Positions 8,087 through 18,009 are shown, numbered from the stretch's first letter. The stretch is DNA of 64,000 nt from Hymenobacter mellowenesis (GCF_030581005.1 NZ_JAUQSX010000006.1:62001-126000), one strand, 5' to 3'. Numbers and translations: made by a program. The notes: generated from the letters alone by a model not told the origin.

Positions 8087-8233
8087 AGGAACCAAGATGA
8101 AGAAAGGGTGAAGAACATTGGCAAGGTACGCAAACTTGCGCGTCTGTTGGTGATTGACAATGATATAGCTACTGGCCGGACAGCGGCGTAGGATTATTCG
8201 GCGCAGGTGTGGTTTTGCGCTTCCCACGGTGAG

Positions 8234-8241
8234 TAACTTTG
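8234..8241 (+). promoter_or_regulatory. -7 promoter element five bases from the guaA ATG
   Basis: TAACTTTG, an exact TAnnTTTG match, ends at 8241 while the guaA ATG begins at 8246. A TTTG at 8213-8216, 17 bases upstream, could be the -33 element. With transcription starting 4-7 bases after the element, the mRNA would begin at or next to the start codon. Confidence 0.6.
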
Positions 8242-8245
8242 CGGC

Positions 8246-9781
8246 ATGGAACGACTTATCATCCTTGATTTCGGCTCGCAGTACACGCAATTGATAGCCC
8301 GGCGCATCCGCGAATTGCACGTGTTTTGCGAAATTCACCCCTACACCCACGCCTCGAACCTCGTCCTCAGCGACGATATTCGGGGCGTTGTTCTTTCCGG
8401 CTCGCCCTGCTCGGTGCGCGATGCGGAGGCGCCCAACCCCGACCTGAGCCACCTGCTGGGCCACGTGCCGGTGCTGGGCGTGTGCTACGGCGCGCAGCTG
8501 CTGGCCCAGCAGGGCGGGGGCGAGGTGCTGCCCGCCACCATCCGCGAGTACGGCCGCGCCCGTCTCACCTCGCTGGATAGCGGCTCACCGCTGCTCACCG
8601 GCATGCACACCGACTCGCAGGTGTGGATGTCGCACGGCGATACCATCAAGGTGCTGCCGGCCGGCTACGACATCATCGCCAGCACGCCGGAAGTAGACGT
8701 GGCCGCCTTCAAAATCGAAGGCCAGGAAACTTACGGCATCCAGTTTCACCCCGAGGTGACGCACTCCACCGAAGGCAAGCAGCTGCTGCACAACTTCGTG
8801 GTGGGCATTTGCCAATGCGCCCAAAGCTGGACGCCCGACCACTTCGTGGACTCGGCCGTGGAAGCATTGCAAAACACCATCGGCCCCGACGACCAGGTGA
8901 TTCTGGGCCTCTCCGGCGGCGTGGATAGCAGCGTGGCGGCCCTGCTGCTGCACCGCGCCATCGGCCCGCGTCTGCACGGCATTTTTGTAGACAATGGCCT
9001 GCTGCGGCAGGACGAGTTTGCCACCGTGCTCAAAGCCTACGAAGGCCTGGGCCTGAACGTGACCGGCGTGAACGCCGCGCCGGAGTTCTACGCCGCGCTG
9101 GCCGGCATCAGCGACCCGGAGGGCAAGCGCAAAGCCATTGGCCGCACCTTTATTGAGGTGTTCGACCGCGAGGCGCAGAAGGTGCAGGGCGCCCGCTGGC
9201 TGGCCCAGGGCACTATTTACCCCGACGTCATCGAGTCGGTATCGGTGCACGGCTCGTCCGTCACCATCAAGAGCCACCACAACGTGGGCGGCCTGCCCGA
9301 GAAGATGAACCTGAAAATTGTGGAGCCGCTGCGCATGCTCTTCAAAGACGAGGTGCGGGAAGTAGGCGCGGCACTGGAATTGCCGGCTGAAATCCTCAAC
9401 CGTCACCCCTTCCCCGGCCCCGGCCTGGGCATCCGCATCCTCGGCGACATCACGCCCGAGAAAGTGGATTTGCTGCAACGCGCCGACGGCGTGTTCATCA
9501 ACCTGCTCAAGCAGCACGGCTTGTATGAGCACGTGTGGCAGGCGGGCGCCATGCTGCTGCCCGTGCAGAGTGTGGGCGTGATGGGCGACGAGCGCACCTA
9601 CGAGCGAGTAGTGGCCCTGCGCGCCGTGACTAGCGTAGATGGTATGACCGCCGACTGGGCGCACCTGCCCTACGATTTCCTGGCCGAGGTAAGCAACAAG
9701 ATTATCAACCAGGTGCGCGGCATCAACCGCGTGGTGTACGATATTTCGAGCAAGCCGCCGGCGACGATTGAGTGGGAGTAA
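8246..9781 (+). CDS. guaA: GMP synthase (glutamine-hydrolysing)
   Basis: A 511-residue enzyme of purine synthesis that converts XMP to GMP using ATP and glutamine. The N-terminal class I amidotransferase has [15 protein letters not shown], the nucleophile Cys80 in GVCYGAQ, and the His/Glu pair in FHPEVTHS. The ATP-pyrophosphatase part has the PP-loop [14 protein letters not shown] (about 222-235), then [11 protein letters not shown] and the dimerisation domain with [15 protein letters not shown], ending [13 protein letters not shown] as in other GuaA. The start is fixed because the first beta strand (LIILDFG) begins four residues in. It is monocistronic, with a promoter element right at the ATG and a terminator 17 bases after the stop. 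Confidence 0.98.
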   Translation: MERLIILDFGSQYTQLIARRIRELHVFCEIHPYTHASNLVLSDDIRGVVLSGSPCSVRDAEAPNPDLSHLLGHVPVLGVCYGAQLLAQQGGGEVLPATIREYGRARLTSLDSGSPLLTGMHTDSQVWMSHGDTIKVLPAGYDIIASTPEVDVAAFKIEGQETYGIQFHPEVTHSTEGKQLLHNFVVGICQCAQSWTPDHFVDSAVEALQNTIGPDDQVILGLSGGVDSSVAALLLHRAIGPRLHGIFVDNGLLRQDEFATVLKAYEGLGLNVTGVNAAPEFYAALAGISDPEGKRKAIGRTFIEVFDREAQKVQGARWLAQGTIYPDVIESVSVHGSSVTIKSHHNVGGLPEKMNLKIVEPLRMLFKDEVREVGAALELPAEILNRHPFPGPGLGIRILGDITPEKVDLLQRADGVFINLLKQHGLYEHVWQAGAMLLPVQSVGVMGDERTYERVVALRAVTSVDGMTADWAHLPYDFLAEVSNKIINQVRGINRVVYDISSKPPATIEWE

Positions 9782-9797
9782 AATAATTATTAATTGC

Positions 9798-9840
9798 ATA
9801 GAAAAGCAGTAGTGTGCGAGTCACGCTACTGCTTTTCTAT
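9798..9840 (+). terminator. intrinsic terminator after guaA
   Basis: A 15-bp perfect stem, ATAGAAAAGCAGTAG (9798-9812) with CTACTGCTTTTCTAT (9826-9840), followed by T-rich sequence. It lies 17 bases after the guaA stop. Confidence 0.85.
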
Positions 9841-9936
9841 TTATTTGTATTGCGTGGGGCATTACGCATTGCGCTGGCTAATTTATTGCTGCAGTATTTT
9901 TTATATTTCTTGCAAAGCCACGAACCTGTGTGAGCC

Positions 9937-12150
9937 ATGTATTATTCGTCTTTTTGCAACTGTTGTATAAAACGCTTTCTGCCCGGGTTGTTGCTGAGTT
10001 GTTTGCTGCTACTGCAGTATGCACCCACGCTGGCCCAAGCCGACTATAGCCGTTGGTATTTTGGGAACCGGGCAGGAATTGCCTTTCTCGTTGGCACACC
10101 GCCCGTGACGCTCACCGATGGCGTGATGACGAGCGGCGAAGGATGCGCGAGCATTGCAGATGCCCAAGGCAATTTGCTTTTCTATACCAACGGCATTCTG
10201 GCTTGGAATAAATTGCACCAGCCGCTGGCCAATGGCTTTGGATTGGGAGGTTTTGGAGGTGCTTCGGAACGCACGCCTTCGTCGGCTACGCAAGGAGCCG
10301 CGATTGTGGCCAAGCCCGGAAGCGCAACGGAATACTATATTTTTGCGCTTGATGCGGCCGAAAACGGCCTTCGCAATGGGTTGGTCTATTCGGTGGTAGA
10401 TATGAGCCGGCAAGGTGGCTTGGGTGAAGTGGTTAGCAAGGCAATGCCGATACCTGTGCCGGTAGGTGACGGGCGAATTACCGAAAAAATGGCCGTTGTT
10501 CGGCACGCCAACCAGCGTGACATCTGGGTGATTGTCCACGCGTGGGGCAGCAATATGTTCTGCAGCTTTTTGCTCACTGCCAATGGCATATCAACGAGTC
10601 CGGCCCTCTCTGCTGGCGGGAATATGCATTGGCCAAACGGTCGCTCCAATGTGAATAGCACCAATAATGGCGGAAACTTTGCCAGCAATAACTACGATGC
10701 CATTGGGTATATGAAGGTTTCACCGGATGGGCGCCGTCTGGCGTTGGCTCAATATCAAGCCGGTCAGGTTCAACTGTTTGATTTCAATTGTGGAACCGGA
10801 ACAATCTCCAATCCTGTAGCGCTCGATGCAGCTTTTCCCAACAGCTATGGCGTAGAGTTCTCCCCCAATAGCAACCTGCTTTATGTGAGCGGTGGGGCAG
10901 GCGTGCGGCAGTATAATTTGCTCACCGCACAAACGGTCGCAATAAGCTCTACCATTACCTTGGGAGCCTTACAGCTTGGCCCTGACGGACGGATTTATCA
11001 GGTGTCGAATTCTGCCAGTTTGCTCAACGTCATTGCAGCCCCCGACAGGGCCGGGCTGGCGTGTAATTATATGCTCCAAGCCATTTCGTTGGCGCCCAAC
11101 CGGGCCGACCTGGGCCTTCCAAACCTATTGGTGCGCCCGCCGGCAGCTTCGCAGCCGCTAGTTACGTTTAGCGTTATCGGCACCGAGGTTTGCGTCGGAG
11201 AAACAACCGATTTTACGGCCGCTATTTTCCCGGTCCAGCCCGGCGCTGCCATTAGCTGGGATTTTGGGGAGGCGAGTTCGGGCCCTTTGAACGTCGCAAC
11301 GGGACCTACTGCCTCGCACCGCTACGCAAGTGTGGGTACCTACACGGCCACCATGCACGTCCGTACCGCAAGTGGCAGCCAGTACAGCTATTCGCAACCG
11401 GTGCATATTTTAGCCCGATTTTCCGGACATGTTACGTTGTTCAATGCAGCGGCCATGCCCTTCTGTGCGGGCACGTCCGCGCTGCTTTCGGTTCCTCCGG
11501 CGTTCTGCGACGCTAATTTGACCTGGCAGGATGGTTCGCATGGAATTTCTTTCTCAACCCGTACACCGGGAGTTTATTGGGTCGATGTTGCCGTTTCGCC
11601 GCAATGCGTAACCCGGGACTCGGTGGTCGTTCGTTTCCAGCCCGATGTTGTGGTGCGGCCACTTGGGCCCGACCGTGAAATTCCTTGCAATGGCTCGGTG
11701 GTGTTAGATGCCACCTCAGCCGTCGCAGGTACTACCTACCGTTGGCAAGACGGCAGTTCCCAACCTACCTTAAGAGCGAGGCTGCCGGGCAAATATTTTG
11801 TCACCCTCACCAGCCCAAATGGATGCACGGGTAATAGCTCCGTTCAATTAAGAGCGGCTGCTTGTCCGCCCGGAACCACATCAGGTGGTATAACTGCGTC
11901 CGATTTGCTTATCCCTAATGTGATAACTCCTAACGGCGACGATTTGAATGAAGCATTCATCATTCAGGACCTTCCCCCAAGCTCTTCGTCACTGCATGTC
12001 TACAACCGTTGGGGCAAGGCCGTGTTTGAGACAGAGAATTATAACAATAATTGGGATGCTACTGGGCAGCCCGCGGGCCAATACTATTACTATCTTTTTG
12101 TGCACGCAAGTAAGCAGTCTTACAGAGGGTGGGTTGAAGTAATTCGATGA
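9937..12150 (+). CDS. large secreted protein with PKD domain and T9SS type B sorting domain
   Basis: A 737-residue exported protein. Residues 1-34 are a signal sequence with a cysteine-rich start. Residues about 35-400 look like a WD40 or beta-propeller-like region (WYFGNRAGIAF, MKVSPDGRRLALAQYQAG, VEFSPNSNLLYVSGG, LGPDGRIYQVSNS), where the repeated SPDGR/SPNSN turns recur. A PKD-like domain follows (about 405-495: SWDFGEASSG, YASVGTYTATMHV), then two Ig-like segments with WQDGS. The C-terminus (NVITPNGDDLNEAFII, VYNRWGKAVFETENYNNNWD, GQYYYYLFVH) is the gliding-motility-associated CHU_C/type B sorting domain. It is less GC-rich than its neighbours. Role on the surface unknown, perhaps adhesion. 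Confidence 0.88.
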   Translation: MYYSSFCNCCIKRFLPGLLLSCLLLLQYAPTLAQADYSRWYFGNRAGIAFLVGTPPVTLTDGVMTSGEGCASIADAQGNLLFYTNGILAWNKLHQPLANGFGLGGFGGASERTPSSATQGAAIVAKPGSATEYYIFALDAAENGLRNGLVYSVVDMSRQGGLGEVVSKAMPIPVPVGDGRITEKMAVVRHANQRDIWVIVHAWGSNMFCSFLLTANGISTSPALSAGGNMHWPNGRSNVNSTNNGGNFASNNYDAIGYMKVSPDGRRLALAQYQAGQVQLFDFNCGTGTISNPVALDAAFPNSYGVEFSPNSNLLYVSGGAGVRQYNLLTAQTVAISSTITLGALQLGPDGRIYQVSNSASLLNVIAAPDRAGLACNYMLQAISLAPNRADLGLPNLLVRPPAASQPLVTFSVIGTEVCVGETTDFTAAIFPVQPGAAISWDFGEASSGPLNVATGPTASHRYASVGTYTATMHVRTASGSQYSYSQPVHILARFSGHVTLFNAAAMPFCAGTSALLSVPPAFCDANLTWQDGSHGISFSTRTPGVYWVDVAVSPQCVTRDSVVVRFQPDVVVRPLGPDREIPCNGSVVLDATSAVAGTTYRWQDGSSQPTLRARLPGKYFVTLTSPNGCTGNSSVQLRAAACPPGTTSGGITASDLLIPNVITPNGDDLNEAFIIQDLPPSSSSLHVYNRWGKAVFETENYNNNWDATGQPAGQYYYYLFVHASKQSYRGWVEVIR

Positions 12151-12227
12151 GCCATCAACTAGCTAATTTCTCCATTAATCACAAATCCCAATACTTAAAT
12201 TAAGTAGATTACAGCCAATATTTTATA

Positions 12228-12959
12228 ATGCACTTCCACTGCCTCCAACACATGCCCGACGAAGGCCCCGGCCACGCGGCCGACTGGCTGGCGGCGCAGG
12301 GCCACGCACTCACGTTCACGAAGCTATTTGAGCCAAATCCGTCGTTCCCGGCCCTAGCTGATTTCGACGGGCTGCTGATTCTGGGCGGGGCCATGAGCGT
12401 GCACGACGAGGACCGGCTGCCGTGGCTGCGCAACGAGAAAGCCTTCATTCGCAAGGCCTTGCGGGCGGGCAAGATTACGCTGGCCATTTGCCTGGGGGCG
12501 CAGCTGGTGGCTGGGGCGCTGGGCGGCGAAGTGCGGCCCAACCACGCGCCGGAAATCGGCTTCTGGACGGTACGGTTTTCGGCCAAGTCGCTGGAGCATC
12601 CGTTGCTGCGCGGGTGGCCGGAGAAAGCCGCCGTGCTACACTGGCACCTGGACACGTTTACGGTGCCGCCGGGCGCGTTGCGCGTGGGCATGTCGGCGGC
12701 TACGGCGACGCAGGGGTTCGTGTGGGGAGACGGGGTGATTGGCCTGCAGTTTCACCCCGAGATGACGGTGGCTATGGTGGAGCAGCTCATGGCCGATGAG
12801 GGGCACGAGCGGGCGGAAGAGCAGGAGTTTGTGCAAACGGCGGAGCAGATTCGCAGCCGGCTGAAATCGGTCTGGAAGGGCCGCAAGCTACTGGAGGCGT
12901 TGCTAGAGAATCTGGTGGCGCTGCATGAAAGTGAAGCCGCACAGCCGACCGTTAGCTGA
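12228..12959 (+). CDS. class I glutamine amidotransferase-like protein
   Basis: A 243-residue protein with the catalytic triad of class I glutamine amidotransferases: Cys88 in LAICLGAQLVAGALGG, His and Glu in LQFHPEMT (about 174-177). ADFDGLLILGGAMSVHDED supplies the oxyanion strand. The lack of a synthetase domain and the GMP-synthase-like arrangement place it with stand-alone homologs such as YfeJ-type proteins, whose substrates (for example gamma-glutamyl compounds) are mostly unproven. The ATG at 12228 is the only good start. The gene overlaps by eight bases with the convergent gene that follows. Confidence 0.85.
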   Translation: MHFHCLQHMPDEGPGHAADWLAAQGHALTFTKLFEPNPSFPALADFDGLLILGGAMSVHDEDRLPWLRNEKAFIRKALRAGKITLAICLGAQLVAGALGGEVRPNHAPEIGFWTVRFSAKSLEHPLLRGWPEKAAVLHWHLDTFTVPPGALRVGMSAATATQGFVWGDGVIGLQFHPEMTVAMVEQLMADEGHERAEEQEFVQTAEQIRSRLKSVWKGRKLLEALLENLVALHESEAAQPTVS

Positions 12960-13290
12960 GCTTCACTTGCTCAAAAGTGAACGACCATTCGGTGCCGGGC
13001 TGGCCGTGGCCGGTGAGTAGCGCAAAATGAATGGTGTGGGCATTGCCCCGCTGTGTCACCGTATGGCTGTACACGTCCAGGTGCTCAAACGTTTGGGCGG
13101 TGAGTTGCAACGGGCCCAGGTTGAGTTCGCCAATGCCCTGAAACTCCAGTTTCAGCGTGTCATAGCCGCGGGTGTCTTCGTTGTAAATGCTGAGCTGCAG
13201 GGTGAGGCGGCGATATTGGAAATCAATGGTTAGGTCATTGATGCCCATGTCGTGCAGCGAGGTCTGCGTGAGGTTTTCGAGGTCAGTCAT
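12952..13290 (-). CDS. hypothetical 112-residue protein
   Basis: A 112-residue protein starting MTDLENLTQTSLHDMGINDL, all-beta in appearance, with alternating hydrophobic strands (LTIDFQYRRLTLQLSIYN, TLKLEFQGIGELNLG, HTIHFALLTG, EWSFTFEQVKL). There is no signal peptide or membrane segment. I do not recognise a family; the pattern suggests a small beta-sandwich. It is the last gene of a minus-strand run with dgt (29-base gap) and overlaps the convergent amidotransferase gene by eight bases at its 3' end. Confidence 0.65.
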   Translation of the reverse strand: MTDLENLTQTSLHDMGINDLTIDFQYRRLTLQLSIYNEDTRGYDTLKLEFQGIGELNLGPLQLTAQTFEHLDVYSHTVTQRGNAHTIHFALLTGHGQPGTEWSFTFEQVKLS

Positions 13291-13319
13291 AAAGCCGTGT
13301 GCAAGTGAGAGTGGTTTAA

Positions 13320-14699
13320 TCAGAACCCCTTCGGCAACTCAATCCCCTTGATGGTCTTGTACAAGCTCAGCGCGTTCTGGTCGGTCATGCCGGCCACAAA
13401 ATCGGTGAGCAGCAAAATCTTTTCATAAGCCGAAACGTGGGCCTGGTGGCCTTCGGCGCGGAACTGCTCGGGCAACAGCAGGAGCAGCTTGCGGCTGCGG
13501 TGGCCCTGACCGGCGTCGAACACGGCGGCGAGAAAGGCATCGAGCAGGCCGCCGAGGACTTCAAATCCTGCCGCTTCGATTTCGAGCACCGGGCGGCTGC
13601 GGTAGAGCTGGTTGATGCTCAGGCGCTGCACTTCCTGCAAATCGGCCCAGCAGCTGAGCTCTTTGATGAGAGACTGGTCGTACTCGCCGCGCAGGATGGC
13701 GGGGGCGTGCTGCCCAAACAGCCCGGCCAGCTCGGCCACCAGCTTGCCGATGAGGCGGGCGCGGATGTATCCCAGCTCCTCGCGCCAGTCGTGCCACTGC
13801 ACACTGCCCACGCGCCCGGCCGGGTCGTTGAGCATCTTTTTGAGCAACGGCAGGCCGGTTTCGGGCGCGATGAGCCCCAGCTTGAGGCCGTCCTCGAAGT
13901 CGATGATGCGGTAGCACAGGTCGTCGGCCGCTTCGACCAGGAAGGCCAGCGGGTGGCGGTGGTAGAAGCCGGCTGTGGCGTCTTTGGCCAGCAAACCCAG
14001 CTCAGTGGCGACGTGTTGAAAGCGGGCCGCTTCGGTCTGGAAATGGCCGTATTTCTTTTCCGAAGCGCCGCCAACTTTGGCGGCCTCGGGCACCAGGCTG
14101 GGGCGCGGGTACTTGGTGAAGGCGCCCAGCGTGGCGTAGGTGAGGCCCAGGCCGGCGGTGCCGCTGCTGTGCGCCGCGTAAGTGTGCGTGAGGATGCGGA
14201 AACCGGCCGCGTTGCCTTCGAAGTGCTGTAAATCGGCTACTTCGGCAGCACTCAGCTGCGCCAGGTACGGGGCGGCGGCGGGGCTGAGGAAATAGCTGCT
14301 GATGGCGTCTTCGCCGGAGTGGCCGAAGGGTGGATTGCCGATGTCGTGGGCCAGACAGGCGGCGGCCACGATGTCGCCGCAGTCCTGGTCGAAGTTAGGG
14401 AGTTGTTGGGCCAGGGCGGCGTCGGCTTCGAGGAGGTGGCGGGCGGCGAGGCGGCCCAGGGAGCGGCCCACTACGGCGGTTTCGAGCGAGTGGGTGAGGC
14501 GGGTGTGCACGAAGTCGGTTTCGGGCAGGGGCATCACCTGGGTTTTGCGCTGCAGGCGCCGGAAGGCCGAGCTGAATACTACCCGGTCGTAGTCGCGCAC
14601 GAAGTCGCCGCGCTCGGGGAGCACGTTCGGGGTCGTGAGCTTTTGGTCGGGGAAGCGGCGCGGCGAGAGCAGGCGCGGCCAGAGCATGGGTTCAAACAT
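13320..14699 (-). CDS. dgt: deoxyguanosinetriphosphate triphosphohydrolase
   Basis: A 459-residue HD-domain enzyme that removes triphosphate from dGTP or other dNTPs, helping control the nucleotide pool. Landmarks are SSAFRRLQRKTQVMPLPETDFVHTRL in the front (the dNTP-binding region), His70 in LTHSLE, and the metal-binding His118-Asp119 in CLAHDIGNPPFGHSGE. The length fits the long Dgt form. The start ATG at 14697-14699 is one base from the stop of the preceding 93-residue gene, so the two are probably translationally coupled. A second ATG four codons in cannot be ruled out. Confidence 0.95.
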   Translation of the reverse strand: MFEPMLWPRLLSPRRFPDQKLTTPNVLPERGDFVRDYDRVVFSSAFRRLQRKTQVMPLPETDFVHTRLTHSLETAVVGRSLGRLAARHLLEADAALAQQLPNFDQDCGDIVAAACLAHDIGNPPFGHSGEDAISSYFLSPAAAPYLAQLSAAEVADLQHFEGNAAGFRILTHTYAAHSSGTAGLGLTYATLGAFTKYPRPSLVPEAAKVGGASEKKYGHFQTEAARFQHVATELGLLAKDATAGFYHRHPLAFLVEAADDLCYRIIDFEDGLKLGLIAPETGLPLLKKMLNDPAGRVGSVQWHDWREELGYIRARLIGKLVAELAGLFGQHAPAILRGEYDQSLIKELSCWADLQEVQRLSINQLYRSRPVLEIEAAGFEVLGGLLDAFLAAVFDAGQGHRSRKLLLLLPEQFRAEGHQAHVSAYEKILLLTDFVAGMTDQNALSLYKTIKGIELPKGF

Positions 14700-14700
14700 A

Positions 14701-14982
14701 TTACTGCACAGTGCAAACGATGTTGACCAACATCAATGCCCCTCGAATGATAAAGGTGGTACACCAAACGTTTTGCAATCCATTCAAAGGCGCTGGTAGA
14801 TTATCTGCCTCGGCGATTTCTTGAAGCAAGCGCTGCTGCGATGCAGGGCCTAAACCGGGAATACTGAAAATGTGGGGAGTGTGAATCCACTTGGTAAGTG
14901 CATCGACGGCGTCTTGAGCCAAAACCTGCTGGACATAGGCTCCACTCTTGTAGTCGATGACAATAGTGTACAAGCCGCTCAT
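14701..14982 (-). CDS. small conserved protein between M1 peptidase and dgt
   Basis: A 93-residue cytoplasmic protein: MSGLYTIVIDYKSGAYVQQV at the start, ALTKWIHTPHIFSIPGLG in the middle, and LNGLQNVWCTTFIIRGALML near the end. The pattern (edge strand with YKSG, a KW helix, NVWCT strand, VNIV strand) is seen in small Bacteroidota proteins without assigned function, as far as I recall. It lies 15 bases after the M1 peptidase and one base before dgt. Confidence 0.65.
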   Translation of the reverse strand: MSGLYTIVIDYKSGAYVQQVLAQDAVDALTKWIHTPHIFSIPGLGPASQQRLLQEIAEADNLPAPLNGLQNVWCTTFIIRGALMLVNIVCTVQ

Positions 14983-14997
14983 TACAAAAAGGCTGAA

Positions 14998-17900
14998 TTA
15001 CCGCGACAAGTTCTCGTCCAGCAAACGGAACGGGCTGAGCTTGTTCAGGTTCAGCACGAAGCGGATGCCGTCGGTGAACTCCTGGCGGCTGCCGGGCAGG
15101 CCGTCGGCAAACTGCGAGCCGGCCACGGGCACGTAAATCTCGAAGATTTGCCGGGCGATGGGCAGCGTGAAACCGGCATCGTAGAACACACGCTGCGAGG
15201 TGCGGCCCGCAAGAAACTGTCCTTCGCTGGTGGCGCCCAGGTCGCCGAACACGGCCAGCGGCAGGCCCGGCACGTCAATCTGGGCGTTGAGGGCGCTGAG
15301 CCAGCGCTGGCTGGCGACGGGCACGAAGGCCTTGAACGCACCGTCGCGGTTGTCGGTCTGGTGAAGTTGGGCGGTGAGGGCGTGGGAAATTTGCTGGCGG
15401 TCGAGGAAGGCGGTTTGGCGGCGGTAGTCGGGGCTGCCGCTCAGGCCCAGCACGAAGCCGGTGTTGGTGCTGCTTTGCAGGAAGCGGCCGCCGAACAGGC
15501 GCAGCTGGATGCGCTTGTCCTTGGCGTAGAAGTGCTGCAAGGCCGCCGAGGCCCGCAGCAGCACGGCGCCCCGGTCGTTGCTCTCAACGGAGTTGGCCAG
15601 CAGGTGGTTAAGCTCCACGTTGGCGGTCCAGCTGTTCAGGGCATTGTCGTGGCGCACCGAATATTCGGCCGTGGTGATGTTGCTGGTGCGGTTGCGGTCC
15701 TGGTCCGTGACGGATGTAAATGCCACCTGAATCTGGTGCTGCGGCATGTAGCCGATGCGGTGTGGCAGTATAAACGTGAAGCTGGGCTCCGTCTTGAAAT
15801 AGCGCTCGAAGCGCTGCACGGTGAGGGCCGTGATAAACTGCCGCGCGCCGCGCTGGGGCCGGGAGTTGAGCTGCAGGCGGCCGATGCCGTTCACTTCGTT
15901 GCGGTTGAAGCTGTACATGGGCATGGCCAGGTATTGCAGCTTTTTGGGGGCGATAGGGTTATTGTAGAACGCGGCGCCGAGCATGAACTTGTCCGACGTG
16001 TTGGCGCCCACCACGGGCAGCCAATTGATGGTGGCCTTGTCCCAGCGCTCCACGCTGAAGAGCGGGCGCAGGCGCACCGGCTCCGACCGGTCGCGCGGGC
16101 CGTTTTCGAGGCGCAGGCGGTCGTTGCGGCGGTTGAGTTGGGGGGTGAGGTAACCGGCATCGACCACCACGGCCGCCACGTTTTCGCGCTTGAAGTTGAG
16201 CTGGCTCGTCACTTCCTCGTCGGCGTTGGGGTCGGTGTTGCCGAAGGGCGCGGTCCAGAGCGTTTCGAGGATGTTGTTTTGCGCGTCCACCGTCGAGACG
16301 GGCACGGCCCACGGCCGTTCCGACTCGGTGCGGACCAGCACCTTCACCACGTCGTTGAACACGGCCACGGCGCTCAGGTCGGCCTCGTAGGGCTGGGCGG
16401 TGGTCAGAAAATCGCGGAAAAACCAGCCCAGCTTCTGCCCCGTGCTTTCCTCAAACACGGCCTGCATGTCTTCCGGGTAAGGATGCTTGAACTGCCAGCG
16501 CGTGTAGTACAGGTTCATGGCGGCGTCGAATTTCTCCTGGCCCAGGTAGCCGGCCAGGTATTTCAGCGACACGCCGGTTTTCTCGTACACCGTGGCCGCG
16601 TAGTTCACCTGCGTGTAGTCGGCCGAGGTGGGCCCCTGCACCGCCTGGGCTAGGCCGCGGGTGGCCAGGGCCTGGTAGGGCAGCAGGCTCAAAGCGGTGC
16701 CGGGCAGGTTTTCGAGCCCGAAGGTGTTGGCCACGGGCTTGATTTTTTGAAGCGCGGCCAGCATGCCGGCCTGCGGGTTGGTGAGTTCCTCGACGCGAAT
16801 TTGCTCGTAGGTGTTCACGCCCTCGTCCATCCACGGGAAGTCGCGCTCATTCGAGCCCAAAATGCCGTAGAACCAGTTGTGGCCCACCTCGTGCACAATG
16901 GCGTCGGGCTCGGTCACGGTCACCATCGGGTACTCCATGCCGGAGCCGGCCGAGAGGGCGCCGTCCACGGCCGTGGCGCTGGCGTAGGGGTATTCGCCCA
17001 CCCATTTCGAGTAGTTGCGCAGCGCGTCGTTCACTTCCTGCAAGCCCTTAATCCACCGCTCGGCCTGCCGGTTGGTGAAGAGTACCCACGACGTCACCAC
17101 CCGCCCCGAGGGCAGCTGCACCGAGTCGCGCAGCACGTTGAAGCGCTTGTCGGCGAACCAGGCGAAGTCGTGCACCTGGTCCTGCCGGTAGCGCAGGGTT
17201 TTAGTGGTGGGAGCCGAGGCCGGGAAAGCCAGGTCCTTGCCGAAATCGTCGGTCGTTTTTTTGCGGGCGGTGGCGGCGGCCAGTCCGGCCATCCGGGCCT
17301 GCTCGTCGGGGTTTTGGAGTACGCCGGTGGCGCCCACGGTGTAGTTGCTGGGCAGGGTGATGCTCACATCAAACGAGCCGTATTCCGAGAAAAACTCGCC
17401 CTGGCTCAGGTAAGGGATGGGGTGCCAGCCGTGCCGGTCCAGCACCGCCGGCTTGGGGTACCACTGCGAAATCTGGTAGCTCTGCCCCACGTGCCCCAGC
17501 CGTGAAAACGAGGCCGGTAGTTTCACCCGAAACGGCGTTGCGATGGTGGCCGTGGCGCCGGGCGCCAGCGCCTGCGGCAGCACCAGCTTGGCGATGTCGG
17601 GGTTCTCGGGGGCGAATTCGAGCTTGGCCGGCTGCCCGTTCACCTGAAAGGCGAGGCTGTCGATGAAGCCCCGGTCAGCGGCTTTGGCAAATAGAAACTT
17701 GCGGTTGCCCTGCCGCAGTTGCTCCCGCCCGAAACCGGTGTTGTTGTCGCGGTAGGCGTTGGGCCAGAGGTGAAACCAGATGAAGCTCAGCGCTTGGGGC
17801 GAGTTGTTGAGGTAGGTCAGCTCCTCGTGGCCGCGCAGCTGGTGCGCCTTGTCGTCCAGCTTTACGTCAATTGAATAATTGACTTCCTGCTGGAAGTAGG

Positions 17901-18009
17901 GGCCGGTAGCGGCTTTAGGCGGCGCGGCCGGCTTGGGTTTGGGGGCGCGTTGGGCCAGGGTGAGGCCGGGTAGGAGGGCCAGGAGGGCGAAGGGTAGTAG
18001 TTTATTCAT
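14998..18009 (-). CDS. M1 family zinc metallopeptidase, exported
   Basis: A 1003-residue protein with a signal peptide (MNKLLPFALLALLPGLTLA-Q). The N-terminal half has the M1 beta domain (VNYSIDVKLDDKAHQLRG) and the catalytic zinc site HEVGH (His373, Glu374, His377) with the third ligand Glu396 in WMDEGVNTYEQ, the HExxH-x18-E spacing of the M1 family. A GSGMEYPMV segment lies just ahead, equivalent to the GAMEN substrate-binding loop of aminopeptidases. The long C-terminal half (about 550-1003) is rich in strands and ends in LRLFGGRFLQ, typical of the beta-barrel-like tail of large Bacteroidota M1 proteins. It likely digests peptides in the periplasm or at the outer membrane. It heads the minus-strand run that contains dgt. 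The ATG at 18007-18009 gives the signal directly. Confidence 0.9.
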   Translation of the reverse strand: MNKLLPFALLALLPGLTLAQRAPKPKPAAPPKAATGPYFQQEVNYSIDVKLDDKAHQLRGHEELTYLNNSPQALSFIWFHLWPNAYRDNNTGFGREQLRQGNRKFLFAKAADRGFIDSLAFQVNGQPAKLEFAPENPDIAKLVLPQALAPGATATIATPFRVKLPASFSRLGHVGQSYQISQWYPKPAVLDRHGWHPIPYLSQGEFFSEYGSFDVSITLPSNYTVGATGVLQNPDEQARMAGLAAATARKKTTDDFGKDLAFPASAPTTKTLRYRQDQVHDFAWFADKRFNVLRDSVQLPSGRVVTSWVLFTNRQAERWIKGLQEVNDALRNYSKWVGEYPYASATAVDGALSAGSGMEYPMVTVTEPDAIVHEVGHNWFYGILGSNERDFPWMDEGVNTYEQIRVEELTNPQAGMLAALQKIKPVANTFGLENLPGTALSLLPYQALATRGLAQAVQGPTSADYTQVNYAATVYEKTGVSLKYLAGYLGQEKFDAAMNLYYTRWQFKHPYPEDMQAVFEESTGQKLGWFFRDFLTTAQPYEADLSAVAVFNDVVKVLVRTESERPWAVPVSTVDAQNNILETLWTAPFGNTDPNADEEVTSQLNFKRENVAAVVVDAGYLTPQLNRRNDRLRLENGPRDRSEPVRLRPLFSVERWDKATINWLPVVGANTSDKFMLGAAFYNNPIAPKKLQYLAMPMYSFNRNEVNGIGRLQLNSRPQRGARQFITALTVQRFERYFKTEPSFTFILPHRIGYMPQHQIQVAFTSVTDQDRNRTSNITTAEYSVRHDNALNSWTANVELNHLLANSVESNDRGAVLLRASAALQHFYAKDKRIQLRLFGGRFLQSSTNTGFVLGLSGSPDYRRQTAFLDRQQISHALTAQLHQTDNRDGAFKAFVPVASQRWLSALNAQIDVPGLPLAVFGDLGATSEGQFLAGRTSQRVFYDAGFTLPIARQIFEIYVPVAGSQFADGLPGSRQEFTDGIRFVLNLNKLSPFRLLDENLSR

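Noticed and set aside
14872..16653. Open frame of 593 codons on the plus strand
   Set aside because: It lies antisense to the M1 peptidase gene, has a composition rich in Gly, Val, His, Glu and Arg typical of a GC-rich shadow frame, and matches no known fold. The M1 gene has its full catalytic motif.
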